Positions 1-10,119 of a DNA stretch of 64,000 bases are shown here, piece after piece. The DNA comes from an uncultured Brachyspira sp. (GTDB lineage Bacteria; Spirochaetota; Brachyspiria; Brachyspirales; Brachyspiraceae), in NCBI RefSeq assembly GCF_944393015.1, contig NZ_CALXYQ010000003.1, positions 91,319 to 155,318 on the forward strand, given 5' to 3'. Under the pieces are notes generated by a model that saw only the letters and a list, made by a program, of their open reading frames with translations, made no database searches and was not told where the DNA came from. Position numbers and translations under genes: made by a program. The first letter of the stretch is position 1; each line of letters opens with the position of its first letter.

Positions 1-237
1 GATAAGTTTACTTGTCGGACACTATTGCCGAAGGCATGCAAGCAGGCGAACAATTTTTATTAGCAATAACATTATAAAAATTGAGAGGGTTCTATAAGTT
101 TACTTGTCGTACCCTATTGCCGAAGGCATGCAGAGCAGGCGAACAATTTTTATTAGCAATAACATTATGAAAATTGTGAGCGTCCGATAAGTTTACTTGT
201 CGGACACTATTAGCGAACAATTTTTATTAGCAATAAT
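1..237. repeat. 92-93 bp tandem repeat, 2.5 copies
   Basis: Three successive units begin at about 1, 93 and 186. Each opens with a close copy of GATAAGTTTACTTGTCGGAC and continues to a shared GCGAACAATTTTTATTAGCA block. The third unit lacks about 20 bases (the CCGAAGGCATGC...AGGC part) and runs directly into the oppD leader. The left edge is cut by the window, so more copies may lie outside. The repeat is GC-richer than the flanking DNA and contains a small GCC-GAA-GGC hairpin. No open reading frame explains it. Confidence 0.9.
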
Positions 238-248
238 AAGGATTGAAT

Positions 249-1226
249 ATGGAAAATGGTCATTTGTTAGAAGTAAAAAATTTAAGCGTATCTTTCTTTA
301 CTCCTCTTGGAGAAGTTAAAGCAGTTAATAATATATCGTATAAATTAGATAAATCAAAAGTATTGGGTATAGTAGGAGAATCCGGAAGCGGTAAAAGTGT
401 ATCAGCATACTCTATTATGGGACTCATTGAAGAACCCGGAAAGATTATGAATGGAGAAATACTTTTTGAAGGCACTGATTTAATTAAACTTTCAGAGCAT
501 GAGAAAAAGAAAATCAGAGGCGATTCAATATCAATGATATTCCAAGACCCTATGACTTGTCTTAATCCTGTATACACAATAGGCAATCAGTTAATGGAAG
601 CATTGACTACGCATCAAAAAATAAGCAAAACAGATGCTATAGAGAGAATAGTTGAGCTTTTAACTTTAGTGGGTATTAATGAACCTAGAAGAAGAATAAA
701 ACAGTATCCGCATGAACTTTCAGGCGGTATGCGTCAGCGTATAATGATAGCTATGGCACTTGCAGGAGATCCTAAAATACTTATAGCCGATGAGCCTACA
801 ACTGCATTAGATGTTACTATACAGGCACAGATACTTGAGCTTATAAAAGATATACAGAAAAAAATAAATATGGCTGTTATACTTATTACGCATGACTTCG
901 GTATAGTAGCCGATATGGCTGATGATATTATAGTTATGTACGGCGGCGGTATTGTTGAGAGAGGAACAGTATTCGATATATTTGAACGTCCTAAACATCC
1001 TTATACTTTAGGTCTTTTGAAATCACTTCCTCGTATTGATATAAAGCAGGACAGACTCATTCCTATAGAAGGAACACCAATAGACTTGCTTAATATGAAA
1101 GCAGGATGTCCTTTCAGTACAAGATGCGAAGAATGTATGAAGGTATGTATTGATAATAAGCCGCCTATAACAGAATTTGAGAAAGGGCATTTTTCAGCTT
1201 GCTGGCTTCATCAAATGCCTAATTAA
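249..1226 (+). CDS. oppD: Oligopeptide ABC transporter, ATP-binding protein OppD/DppD type
   Basis: This is an ATPase of a peptide importer and works at the inner face of the cytoplasmic membrane with OppF and two permeases. The product is 325 residues with Walker A GESGSGKS near residues 43-50, the signature LSGGMRQR, and Walker B LIADEPTTALD. A C-terminal oligopeptide-transporter extension contains the cysteine cluster CPFSTRCEECMKVC. The ATG at 249 is preferred over a TTG six bases upstream because AAGGA at 238-242 is then correctly spaced. The gene is followed 63 bases later by oppF. The permease genes oppB and oppC are not visible and are expected to the left of the window. The tandem repeat ends about ten bases upstream of the start, so transcription must pass through it or begin close to it. 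Confidence 0.93.
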   Translation: MENGHLLEVKNLSVSFFTPLGEVKAVNNISYKLDKSKVLGIVGESGSGKSVSAYSIMGLIEEPGKIMNGEILFEGTDLIKLSEHEKKKIRGDSISMIFQDPMTCLNPVYTIGNQLMEALTTHQKISKTDAIERIVELLTLVGINEPRRRIKQYPHELSGGMRQRIMIAMALAGDPKILIADEPTTALDVTIQAQILELIKDIQKKINMAVILITHDFGIVADMADDIIVMYGGGIVERGTVFDIFERPKHPYTLGLLKSLPRIDIKQDRLIPIEGTPIDLLNMKAGCPFSTRCEECMKVCIDNKPPITEFEKGHFSACWLHQMPN

Positions 1227-1289
1227 TTTTAATACTTTACTTAATTAATAAGAAGAAATAAAAAATAGCGTTGTATAAAGAGAGTTTTT

Positions 1290-2252
1290 ATGGCACCTTT
1301 AATAGAAATACAAGATTTGAAACAACATTTTAAGATAAAAGGCGGATTCTTCGGAAGAAATATACAGACTGTTAAAGCTGTTGACGGAGTAAGTTTTACT
1401 ATAAATAAAGGAGAAACTTTCGGGCTTGTTGGAGAATCCGGAAGCGGTAAAACTACATTAGGAAGAACTTTGCTTCATTTGTATAAACCTACCAGCGGAA
1501 AAATATTTTTTAATGGAGAAGAAGTTAATAAAGAAAATTATAGAAATTATGCTAAGAAAATGCAGATAATTTTCCAAGACCCTTATGCATCACTTAATCC
1601 GCGTATGACAGTAGAAGATATAATAGGCGAGGCATTAGATGTTCATAAACTTTATTCTACAAAAGATGAGAGAAGAGAAAAAATAATAAATCTTCTTAAA
1701 CTTGTAGGACTTAATGCTGAACAGGCACAGAGATATCCTCATGAATTTTCAGGCGGACAAAGACAGCGTATCGGTATAGCCAGAGCTTTGGCAGTTAATC
1801 CGGAGTTTATAGTATGCGATGAGCCGGTATCTGCATTAGATGTATCCATTCAGGCTCAAATTATCAATATGCTTTATGATATGCAGCATGATATGGGACT
1901 TACTTATTTATTCATAGCACATGATTTAGCAGTTGTTCGTCAGATATCAAAAAGAATAGGTGTTATGTATTTGGGCAATATTGTTGAACTTACTGATAGT
2001 GAATCATTATACACAAAATCACTTCACCCTTATACTCAATCTTTGATTTCAGCAATACCAATATCAGAGCCTTCAATTGCAAAGACTAAGCAGAGAATAA
2101 TACTTTCAGGTGAGATACCTTCTCCAATAAATCCTCCTTCAGGATGTAAATTTAGAACTAGATGTCCTAAAGCCGAAGCTGTTTGTGCAGAGAAAGTTCC
2201 AGAATTTAGAGAGGTTGAAAACGGACATTATTGTGCTTGCCATTTAGTTTGA
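1290..2252 (+). CDS. oppF: Oligopeptide ABC transporter, ATP-binding protein OppF/DppF type
   Basis: This is the second ATPase of the peptide importer and the expected heterodimer partner of OppD. The product is 320 residues with Walker A GESGSGKT near 48-55, signature FSGGQRQR, and Walker B FIVCDEPVSALD. It has the oligopeptide C-terminal domain with cysteines in GCKFRTRCPKAEAVC. Start ATG 1290 follows an AAAGAGAG stretch. The next gene, a YidC-sulfatase fusion, begins 19 bases after this stop, so the two are probably co-transcribed although their functions are not obviously related. Confidence 0.93.
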   Translation: MAPLIEIQDLKQHFKIKGGFFGRNIQTVKAVDGVSFTINKGETFGLVGESGSGKTTLGRTLLHLYKPTSGKIFFNGEEVNKENYRNYAKKMQIIFQDPYASLNPRMTVEDIIGEALDVHKLYSTKDERREKIINLLKLVGLNAEQAQRYPHEFSGGQRQRIGIARALAVNPEFIVCDEPVSALDVSIQAQIINMLYDMQHDMGLTYLFIAHDLAVVRQISKRIGVMYLGNIVELTDSESLYTKSLHPYTQSLISAIPISEPSIAKTKQRIILSGEIPSPINPPSGCKFRTRCPKAEAVCAEKVPEFREVENGHYCACHLV

Positions 2253-2271
2253 TATATCAAAAAGGAAACGT

Positions 2272-5037
2272 ATGAATATTTTTTACAACATTTTTATATA
2301 TCCGATTCAATTTTTTATAGAAATTATATTTTATATATTAAAAGTACATACTGAAAGCTCTAATACAGTTAGTATTATATTACTGAGTATATTTGTTAAT
2401 ATTATTTCTTTGCCTCTTTATAATATAGCAGAAAAATGGCAGAAAAGAGAAAGGGATATACAAAATAAAATGAAGCCTATGATAGACAATATTAAGTCTG
2501 TTTATAAGGGAGATCAAAGATTCTTACTTATAAGGGCTTGTTATCGTATAAATGGTTATAAAACTATATACGCTTTCAGAGGCACATTAGGATTATTGAT
2601 ACAAATTCCTTTTTTTATAGCTGCTTATAATTTTATCAGCAATATACCCGGTTTAGAATTAGAAAAATTTTGGTTTATTAATGATTTGTCAAAACCAGAT
2701 GCTCTTTTAAAACTAGGAAATTACAGCATAAATATACTTCCTTTTATAATGACTTTATTTAGTTTGCTTTCAGGTCTTGTATATGCTAAAAAATTAACAC
2801 TAAAGGAGCAGATTCCTTTATACGCTATTAGTTTAATATTTTTGTTTGTATTATATAATTCTCCATCAGCTTTACTTATTTATTGGACTGTGAATTGTAT
2901 ATTTTCTTTTGTAAAAAATATAATACTTGAAACTAAAAATGGTGTATTAGTAAAATATATAGGAAAAGGATTTAGAATTTTATATTATGCCTATTTTGTA
3001 TGTTTCATTTTTATTACATTTTTATTTTTATTTAGATCTAATATAATAAAATTGGCTAAGAAATATGATTTCTTAAATAATTTTGTGTTGTATGTAAAAT
3101 CATATTATGATATGCTTTCTATATGGATTATATTAACTTTATGTATGGCTGTTTATTTTTATATAAAAAAGTCAAAAGATATAATTATTACAAAAAATAA
3201 ATTTTTATTATTCATATTTTCCATTATTTCTTTAGCTATTTTAGCAGGATTATTTATACCTTCAGCTTTGATTGGAAGTTCAGGTCAGGAATTTGATTTG
3301 CCATTTTTATTAATTGGAAGTAATTTTTCAAAGTTTATAGGATTTTTTGTAATTTATCCTATTGGTATTTATTTTTTATTTTCTGATAAAATAAAAAATT
3401 TATTGATATACTTATATAGTTTTATATCTTTTTATTCTATAATAAATACATTTTTAATGGTTGGTAATTACGGAAATATAAATACTGATTTTAAATTTGA
3501 ATTGGAATATTTACTTGTAGCTTCTTCTTTACAAACTATTATTAGTGTAATTATAAGTTTATTATTAATATTAATAATTTATTTTATATTGAAAAAGAGA
3601 AAAGAAATATTTCTGATTAATATTAATTTATTGTTTATAATTGTACTTGTAATATTATCTGTTTCAAATTTATTTATAATTAATCGTGAGCAAGAAATTT
3701 TGAAAAATATTAATGCTTCTTCCGGCACAAAAGTGTACAATAATAAAGTATTTAATATATCAACTACCGGAACTAATGTATTTATAATGATTTTTGATAG
3801 AGCAGCACCTCAATATTATACTATTGCATTTGATAGATTTCCGGAACTTGAAGAACAAATGGATGGTTTTTTATGGTATACTAATAATGTATCTTTTTAT
3901 GATTATACTGTATCTAGCATACAAAGTTTATATGGAGGTTATGAATATACGCCTTATGAACTTACAACAAATAATTATGTACTTGTAGAAAAACATAATG
4001 AAGCATTGCTTATGCTTCCTCAATTATTTTATAATAATGGATATACTTCTGTAATGTTTGAACCAATATATGCTAATTTTTCTCAGGTTACAGATTTATC
4101 CTTATTTGCTAAGCACACTAATATTAATGCTTATAAGGCTGATTTTTCTCTTGTTCAAGATTATATTGATACATTGATAGATAAAGAAAATATGAACAGA
4201 GAAACAAAAATCACTATTAATAATAGTGAAGAAGAAATTATGAGTACTAAGATGTCTAAAAATTTTAGATTTTCTATTTTTAGAATGCTTCCTATATACA
4301 GCAGAAATTCTTTCTATAAAAAAAATTGGCTTTTATTTGATTCAAGTCAATATACTAAAAGTTTTAACACAAGTATAAAAGAATACTCTTTTTTGACATC
4401 TTTAAGTAATTTAACTACCATTAATTCTAATGGTAACTATTTTAACTTTTTCTATAACGCAGCAACACATGAACCTTATAATATAAATAGTGATTTTGAA
4501 CCTCATTTTGATAATATGGAGATACCTAAAGAAGATTTAGATTTTTTTGTAACAGAGTTTAATACTAGGTCTTATTATGTTAATGTCGCTTCAATAAAAC
4601 AAGTAATAAAATTTTGTGATTTTTTAAAAAGTATTAATGCTTATGATAATACAAAAATAATAATAGTTTCTGATCACTCATATTTTTACACTCCTTCTTT
4701 AATGATTGATTTAGGTATGGAACAATATAATGGATATTGGGCATTGTTATTGATGAAAGATTTTAATTCTAGAGGGAAATTAAAAAGAAGCGGAGAATTT
4801 ATGACAACAGCTGAAACTGCATATCTTGCCAGCAGACATTTGACTAATAGAGTAAATCCTTATACTGGTAAAATTATTACAAATGATTATAAAAATCATG
4901 GAGCTTTTTTAGTTGATAATGTCAGTTGGAGATTGGAAGATAAGCAAATGAGAAGTTTTAATTTCGATTCTTACTATATTGTAAAAGATAATATATTTGA
5001 AAAGACTAATTGGCAAAAATTCAATTATGAAAAATAA
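2272..5037 (+). CDS. YidC/Oxa1-like membrane domain fused to sulfatase/LtaS-like domain
   Basis: The 921-residue protein has two parts. Residues about 1-225 look like the five-helix YidC/Oxa1 core, with SIILLSIFVNIISLPL, a charged cytoplasmic hairpin rich in K and R, GLLIQIPFFIAAYNF, and SALLIYWTVNCIFSFVKN. The groove arginine conserved in YidC (R366 in E. coli) aligns with Asn43. Several more membrane helices follow to about residue 470. Residues about 490-915 look like an alkaline-phosphatase/sulfatase-fold domain: VFIMIFDRA as the first metal strand, TVSSIQSLYGG as the nucleophile region, ATHEPYNI, and IIIVSDHS as the DH metal motif. The family suggests transfer or removal of a phospho- or sulfo-group on a surface glycan or lipid at the outer face of the membrane. 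Its substrate is unknown. The SD AAAAGGA precedes the ATG, and GT-C-like genes follow directly. Confidence 0.75.
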   Translation: MNIFYNIFIYPIQFFIEIIFYILKVHTESSNTVSIILLSIFVNIISLPLYNIAEKWQKRERDIQNKMKPMIDNIKSVYKGDQRFLLIRACYRINGYKTIYAFRGTLGLLIQIPFFIAAYNFISNIPGLELEKFWFINDLSKPDALLKLGNYSINILPFIMTLFSLLSGLVYAKKLTLKEQIPLYAISLIFLFVLYNSPSALLIYWTVNCIFSFVKNIILETKNGVLVKYIGKGFRILYYAYFVCFIFITFLFLFRSNIIKLAKKYDFLNNFVLYVKSYYDMLSIWIILTLCMAVYFYIKKSKDIIITKNKFLLFIFSIISLAILAGLFIPSALIGSSGQEFDLPFLLIGSNFSKFIGFFVIYPIGIYFLFSDKIKNLLIYLYSFISFYSIINTFLMVGNYGNINTDFKFELEYLLVASSLQTIISVIISLLLILIIYFILKKRKEIFLININLLFIIVLVILSVSNLFIINREQEILKNINASSGTKVYNNKVFNISTTGTNVFIMIFDRAAPQYYTIAFDRFPELEEQMDGFLWYTNNVSFYDYTVSSIQSLYGGYEYTPYELTTNNYVLVEKHNEALLMLPQLFYNNGYTSVMFEPIYANFSQVTDLSLFAKHTNINAYKADFSLVQDYIDTLIDKENMNRETKITINNSEEEIMSTKMSKNFRFSIFRMLPIYSRNSFYKKNWLLFDSSQYTKSFNTSIKEYSFLTSLSNLTTINSNGNYFNFFYNAATHEPYNINSDFEPHFDNMEIPKEDLDFFVTEFNTRSYYVNVASIKQVIKFCDFLKSINAYDNTKIIIVSDHSYFYTPSLMIDLGMEQYNGYWALLLMKDFNSRGKLKRSGEFMTTAETAYLASRHLTNRVNPYTGKIITNDYKNHGAFLVDNVSWRLEDKQMRSFNFDSYYIVKDNIFEKTNWQKFNYEK

Positions 5038-5056
5038 TTTATAATTTGGAGTAAAA

Positions 5057-6679
5057 ATGAAATCATTGAATATAAATATAATATTATGCTCTATTTTATT
5101 AGTAACTTCTTTTATTGTTAACATAGCTTTAGATATATATATAGTTCCAAGAAGATTTGTAAGGACAGATCAGGAACAGCATTACTATGATATGAAAAGA
5201 TGGTATGAAAGTAAAAAATTTCCTGTTACAAGTGCCAGATTTACAAATAGTCATACTATAGATAATGAGTTTGAGACAGGAAGAGTTCCGGGAGGAGCTT
5301 ATTATGTATTTTATATATTATTTTATAAATTGGCTTCAGAAAGTTTATTAGGTGCTAAAATAATTAATTTAATATTCAGTCTTTTAATATTATTTGTATT
5401 TTTGTTTTGGTTTTATAAGAAATACGGATTGACAATTACATCTTTTTTAGGGGCATTATTATTAATTAATCCTTATTTTATAATGTCATCAACTGATTTT
5501 TGGAATCCAAATTCGGCTTTGATTTTTAGCTTTTTATTATTCATTTTTTTATACGAATATATAAATAGTAAAAATGAAAATATTGTTAAATTCTCAGCAG
5601 TTATTATATTTCCAATAGTAGCAATTATTGCTCAGTTTCATTTCTTTACTTTTTTTTCTATAGTACCTACTATTATTGTTTATCTAATAATTAGATTTAA
5701 ACGTACTAAAAAATATTTTATATTTTGGGTAATAGGTGTATTTTTATCTTTTTTAGAATATGTTCCATATTTAGTAAATGAATTACAAAATGATTTTTTT
5801 AATATGAAAATGATTTTTTCTACTAAATCTGGTTTTTCATCTTTTCCTTTTCCGCAAATTCATTCAATTATTTTGTTAACTACAAATGAAATGTCAATAT
5901 ACCATTCTAGCAATATGGAAGGTATAGTGAATTTCTGGAAAAGTATTCCTTATTCTCCATTTATTATAACATTCTTATTTTTGACTATACTATTTTCAGC
6001 TTTCTGCTTTATAAGAAGTATTTATATTTTCTTTTCTAAAAAATATGATAAAAATTCACCTAATGAAAATACTCTTATTGAGATGATATTTATTATTTTG
6101 ATATATATTCCAGTAACAATATTTTTTAATATTGTATTTGTTTCAAAAGTTGGAGCTTTCCACTACTTTTTTTCTTTTTTTATTATGTTCTATGTTCCTA
6201 TTATATTATTTTTAGTACAAAAAATAAAACTATTAGAATCAAAAAATAAAATACGTTTAATATTTTTTATAATTTTTATGTTAAATATTTTGGCTAATGT
6301 ACTTCAATTAAGTTTCTATATAAAAAATTATGAAGAGCCAATGAATGTTGCTAATATAAAAAATATAATTAAATCTATTTATGATGATTCTAAGGGCATA
6401 GATGTAAATTTAATTTCTATATATGGGGAAAGAACTAGTACATATTGTGATATATCAAAGATTTATTTTCCTGAATACACATTGAATTGTAATAATGGTA
6501 CAAATTTATATGTACTTATTGATTTTATAAAGTTAAAAAATTCAGATGATCCAGCTTATCCTAAATATATAAATTATTTAGCTACTAATTCTAAAACAAT
6601 TTATACAAATAAATATATATTAGTTTATAAATTTAATCATGATACTAATGAATTATTAAATTTAGAACATTTCAAATAA
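5057..6679 (+). CDS. GT-C-like polytopic membrane protein (GT39/ArnT-like fold)
   Basis: The 540-residue protein has an N-terminal helix, then an extracytoplasmic segment with DQEQHYYDMKRWYE, then about ten more helices, and a soluble C-terminal tail. An acidic DxEQH motif in the first loop followed by many helices is the architecture of lipid-phosphosugar-dependent GT-C glycosyltransferases. This points to sugar transfer at the outer face of the membrane. The exact donor and acceptor cannot be read from the sequence. The start is preceded by TTGGAG, 19 bases after the YidC-sulfatase gene. A paralogue with the same motifs follows at 6711 but is interrupted. An alternative is an uncharacterised membrane protein without catalytic activity. 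Confidence 0.6.
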   Translation: MKSLNINIILCSILLVTSFIVNIALDIYIVPRRFVRTDQEQHYYDMKRWYESKKFPVTSARFTNSHTIDNEFETGRVPGGAYYVFYILFYKLASESLLGAKIINLIFSLLILFVFLFWFYKKYGLTITSFLGALLLINPYFIMSSTDFWNPNSALIFSFLLFIFLYEYINSKNENIVKFSAVIIFPIVAIIAQFHFFTFFSIVPTIIVYLIIRFKRTKKYFIFWVIGVFLSFLEYVPYLVNELQNDFFNMKMIFSTKSGFSSFPFPQIHSIILLTTNEMSIYHSSNMEGIVNFWKSIPYSPFIITFLFLTILFSAFCFIRSIYIFFSKKYDKNSPNENTLIEMIFIILIYIPVTIFFNIVFVSKVGAFHYFFSFFIMFYVPIILFLVQKIKLLESKNKIRLIFFIIFMLNILANVLQLSFYIKNYEEPMNVANIKNIIKSIYDDSKGIDVNLISIYGERTSTYCDISKIYFPEYTLNCNNGTNLYVLIDFIKLKNSDDPAYPKYINYLATNSKTIYTNKYILVYKFNHDTNELLNLEHFK

Positions 6680-6710
6680 ATATTTGTAAATTATGGATTA
6701 GGAATGAATT

Positions 6711-8354
6711 ATGGAAAAAAAGATTAATTATGTTTTATTAATATTAATTATATGTGCTATTATTATAAGTGTAATTTCTAATTTTTACTTTCAAAGAAAT
6801 TCTTTTTTATCTACAGATAATGAACAGCATTTTTATGATATGAGAAAAGCTTATGATGAAAAATATATACCTCATACAGGAGCAAGACTAGTTACGAACG
6901 GACTTTTAGTTAGTGATGATATAGCGAGAGTTCCAGGAGCAGGATTTTATTCAAAATTTTTATTATTATTTAATTTAGGCGGAGAAAATTATTATACAGC
7001 TAGAATTATTGATGTTAGTTTGTATTTATTAGTTTTATTTATATTTCTAGTTTGGATTTATTTTAGATTTGGAATAGTATCTGCTGCTATTATGACTTCT
7101 TTTATAGCTGTAAGCTGCATTTTATTTGAGGCTACTACTTCTTTTACTAATCCTAATCCTGTTGTTATGTTTTCATTTCTATTTTGTATATTTTTTGTAT
7201 AGTATTTGAGAGATGAAAAATATTCAAAAGTTTTTGCTGCACTTTTATTTCCGATTTTAGCTATTATGGGACAATTTCATTTTGCTGTATATTATGGTAT
7301 TGTTCCTACGCTTTTAGTTTATTTAATCATTAAAAGAGATTACTCTAAAAAATATTTAAAATATTTAGCTTTAGGAGTATTTATATCATTTTTATTATAT
7401 TTACCATATCTAATAGTGGAAATTCAAAATGGATTTAATAATTCTTTGAAAATGATTAATTTATCAAAAAGTTATACCGTTCCATTTTATAAACGTTTCC
7501 CTCAAATATATGCCCAAATAATATTTCCTACTTTTACATTAAATAAATTTGATGTAAAAACAGCATTAACTTATTGGGGTATATTTAGTCCTATAGTGAT
7601 AATTACAATAATAATTTCTCATGTTATAGTAATTGCTTCTTTTATATATTCTATTATGTTTTTATGTAAGAAAGATTTATTTAAATGTAAAAGATTTAAA
7701 AATGATACAATATTAAAAGAAGTATTATTCTTTTATTTTTTGTATATACCTGTTGCTATACTTTGTCCTATGATTTTAAAAGGTAAAGGAGGAGGATATG
7801 TTTATCATTTTTCAATGTTTGCATTATCTTTCTTTACTATTTTACTATTTACAAATTATTTATATTATGAAAAAAATAAATTATTTATGTTTTTAATAAT
7901 ATTTATGTTTATTCATATATTTGCTGTTCCTTGGCATTATTATAAACAGACTTATAAATATTCTTTAGTTGGTAAAAAACAAAGACTTACTTATGATGCT
8001 GTAAAAAATATGGCTAAAGATGCTAATGGAGAACCATATAAGTTATATTCAAGGGATATATTTAATTATGCTCAAAATTTATTTTTAACAGAGAAAGAAA
8101 ACTCTTCATCTGTTTCTAATTATAAAATAGAATATTTAATAACAGAAAACACTAATTCAGCACTTTATAGATATAATGATGATGATAGAGCTAAAGAAAA
8201 AGAACCTGATAGAGCTTTAACATTATATTATTGGTATAGTACTGCTAATAGACAAAATTTTGATGATAATAGTGGACAATTTGTATTTGATAGTAATTCG
8301 GTATTAATTTATACAAATGAATTGTTTAATTTGTATAGAAATAAATTGAATTAA
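6711..8354 (+). pseudogene. GT-C-like membrane protein interrupted by an in-frame TAG
   Basis: This is a paralogue of the gene at 5057, in tandem and in the same orientation. The 163-residue first half contains DNEQHFYDMRKAYDEK and the 382-residue second half continues in the same frame. They are separated only by TAG at 7200-7202. Alignment with the paralogue runs without a gap through the stop, where the neighbour reads FLYEYI and this gene reads FFV-stop-YL, so a point substitution is the simplest cause. The rest of the frame is open to 8354, which suggests recent inactivation. A TTG at 7206 could restart translation, but the product would lack the catalytic loop. A sequencing error or phase-variable read-through is possible. 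Confidence 0.8.
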
Positions 8355-8379
8355 TTTTTGTTTATTGAAATATTTTTTC

Positions 8380-8407
8380 TTGACAATACTTTATTATGAA
8401 ATATAAT
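8380..8407 (+). promoter_or_regulatory. Sigma-70 promoter of the oppA-type gene
   Basis: TTGACA at 8380-8385 and TATAAT at 8402-8407 are separated by 16 bases. Both hexamers match the consensus exactly. The predicted start lies about 30 bases upstream of the ATG at 8443, so the binding protein can be transcribed independently of the upstream membrane protein genes. Confidence 0.8.
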
Positions 8408-8442
8408 TCCAATAAATAAATAACATACTAAGGTTAGGTACA

Positions 8443-10047
8443 ATGAAAAAGTATTTTTATTTAGTTTTTATTATTTCTGTTTTTATATTTTCATGCTCAA
8501 ATAAGTCTAATATTGAAGATAATGCGGTATATGTAAATTTAGGTGCTGAACCTAAAACTATAGACCCTGCTTTGAATATAACATTGCAAGGCTCTACTTA
8601 TGTAACTCATTTATTTGAATGTTTAACTACTAAGTATAAAGATATTGCTATTCAGCCTGGAGCTGCAGAGAGTTGGGATATATCTGAAGACGGACTTACA
8701 TATATATTTCATTTAAGAACTAATGGAAAATGGTCTGACGGAAAGCCTTTAACTGCTCATGATTTTGAATACTCTTGGAAAAGGGTAGTTGATCCTGATA
8801 CTGCAAGCGAGCCTAGTTATTTATTTGAGCCTATACTTAATTTCTCTAATGTTAATGGCGGATATATGCCTGTTGATGAATTTGGCATAAAAGCTATAGA
8901 TGATTATACTTTAGAAGTGAAATTAGAATATCCTACAGCTTATTTTTTGGAGCTTGTTAACTTACCTGTATTTTCACCAGTAAGAAAGGATATGGTTGAA
9001 AAAGATCCTGATAATTGGACTAGAAACCCTAAAACTTGTATAGGTAATGGAGCTTTTGCTTTGTATGAAAGAAAACCTGATCAAAGTATTACAGTTGTAA
9101 AAAATACTAATTATTGGGCAGCTGATACTATAGTTGCTGAAAAAATTAAATTTGTTCTTATGGATAATCCTAATTCTGCAGTTGCTGGAGTCAAAGAAGG
9201 TTCTTTACATTTTTCAGATCAATTTCCTTATCAGGATATAGATACTTTGAAAGAGGAAGGATATATTGATATTGCAACAAGAATAGGTACTCAGTATTAT
9301 GCTTTGAATACAACTAATGAAACTTTAAAAGATAAAAGGGTAAGAAAAGCATTATCTCTTGCAATAGATAGAAACTATATAGTTGAAAATGTTTTAAAGT
9401 CTGGTAAGCCTGCAGGATCATTAGTTCCTTGGGGTGTTACAGATGTTGAAGGATATTTCAGGGATAATGCTGGTGAATATATAAGCACTAATAAAGAAGA
9501 TTATAAAAAGAATGTAGAAGAAGCTCAGAGATTAATGGCTGAAGCAGGTTATCCTAATGGCGAAGGTTTTCCTGTATTAGAATTTTTCCTTACTTTCAGC
9601 AATGATATACCTATGTTTGAAGCTGTTCAGAATATGTGGAAAGTTAATCTTGGAATAGATGTTAAACTTACTCAAATGGAATTTGCTCCATTTATACATG
9701 CATTTAGGACAGAAAGAAATTATACTATGGCTGCAGCAAGCTGGACAGGAAGTTATAATGACCCTACTACTTTTTTAGGTATGTTTGTAAGCTATTCATA
9801 TAAAAATCACTCTCTATTTACTAATAAAGCATTTGATGATGCTATAATTGCAGCTTCAAAAACTATAGATCAGAATATTAGAATGAGGGAATTGCATAAA
9901 GCTGAAAAAATATTGATAGAGGATGAGGCAGTTATAATACCTATAGCATATTTTGAGCCTGCTGTATTAAAAAGTCCGAATTTGAAAGATGTATTTTATA
10001 TACCTTTTGCTCAGTATAAATTTTCATATTCTTATTTAGAAAAATAA
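8443..10047 (+). CDS. oppA: Peptide ABC transporter substrate-binding lipoprotein (SBP_bac_5 family)
   Basis: This lipoprotein is expected to capture oligopeptides in the periplasm and deliver them to the Opp permease. The 534-residue length is normal for the family. The signal peptide ends in a lipobox with Cys18 (FIFSC). Family features include an early LGAEPKTIDPALN strand, GLTYIFHLR, a KWSDGKPLTAHDFEYSWKR segment, KRVRKALSLAIDR, and a C-terminal DPTTFL region. It is separated from oppDF by the YidC-sulfatase and GT-C-like genes and has its own consensus promoter. The peptide specificity and the pairing with oppDF in this window are inferred. Confidence 0.9.
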   Translation: MKKYFYLVFIISVFIFSCSNKSNIEDNAVYVNLGAEPKTIDPALNITLQGSTYVTHLFECLTTKYKDIAIQPGAAESWDISEDGLTYIFHLRTNGKWSDGKPLTAHDFEYSWKRVVDPDTASEPSYLFEPILNFSNVNGGYMPVDEFGIKAIDDYTLEVKLEYPTAYFLELVNLPVFSPVRKDMVEKDPDNWTRNPKTCIGNGAFALYERKPDQSITVVKNTNYWAADTIVAEKIKFVLMDNPNSAVAGVKEGSLHFSDQFPYQDIDTLKEEGYIDIATRIGTQYYALNTTNETLKDKRVRKALSLAIDRNYIVENVLKSGKPAGSLVPWGVTDVEGYFRDNAGEYISTNKEDYKKNVEEAQRLMAEAGYPNGEGFPVLEFFLTFSNDIPMFEAVQNMWKVNLGIDVKLTQMEFAPFIHAFRTERNYTMAAASWTGSYNDPTTFLGMFVSYSYKNHSLFTNKAFDDAIIAASKTIDQNIRMRELHKAEKILIEDEAVIIPIAYFEPAVLKSPNLKDVFYIPFAQYKFSYSYLEK

Positions 10048-10119
10048 ATATTGATTTATGATAAAAAATGTATATCATATAGTATATGTGGAAATTGAAT
10101 TGCTGAGGAAGAATTTATT

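Noticed and set aside
1..237. CRISPR array
   Set aside because: The units are 92-93 bases, nearly identical throughout, and have no unique spacers.
7206..8354. A separate membrane protein gene starting at TTG 7206
   Set aside because: It continues in the same frame and aligns as the second half of the paralogue at 5057, so one interrupted gene is simpler.
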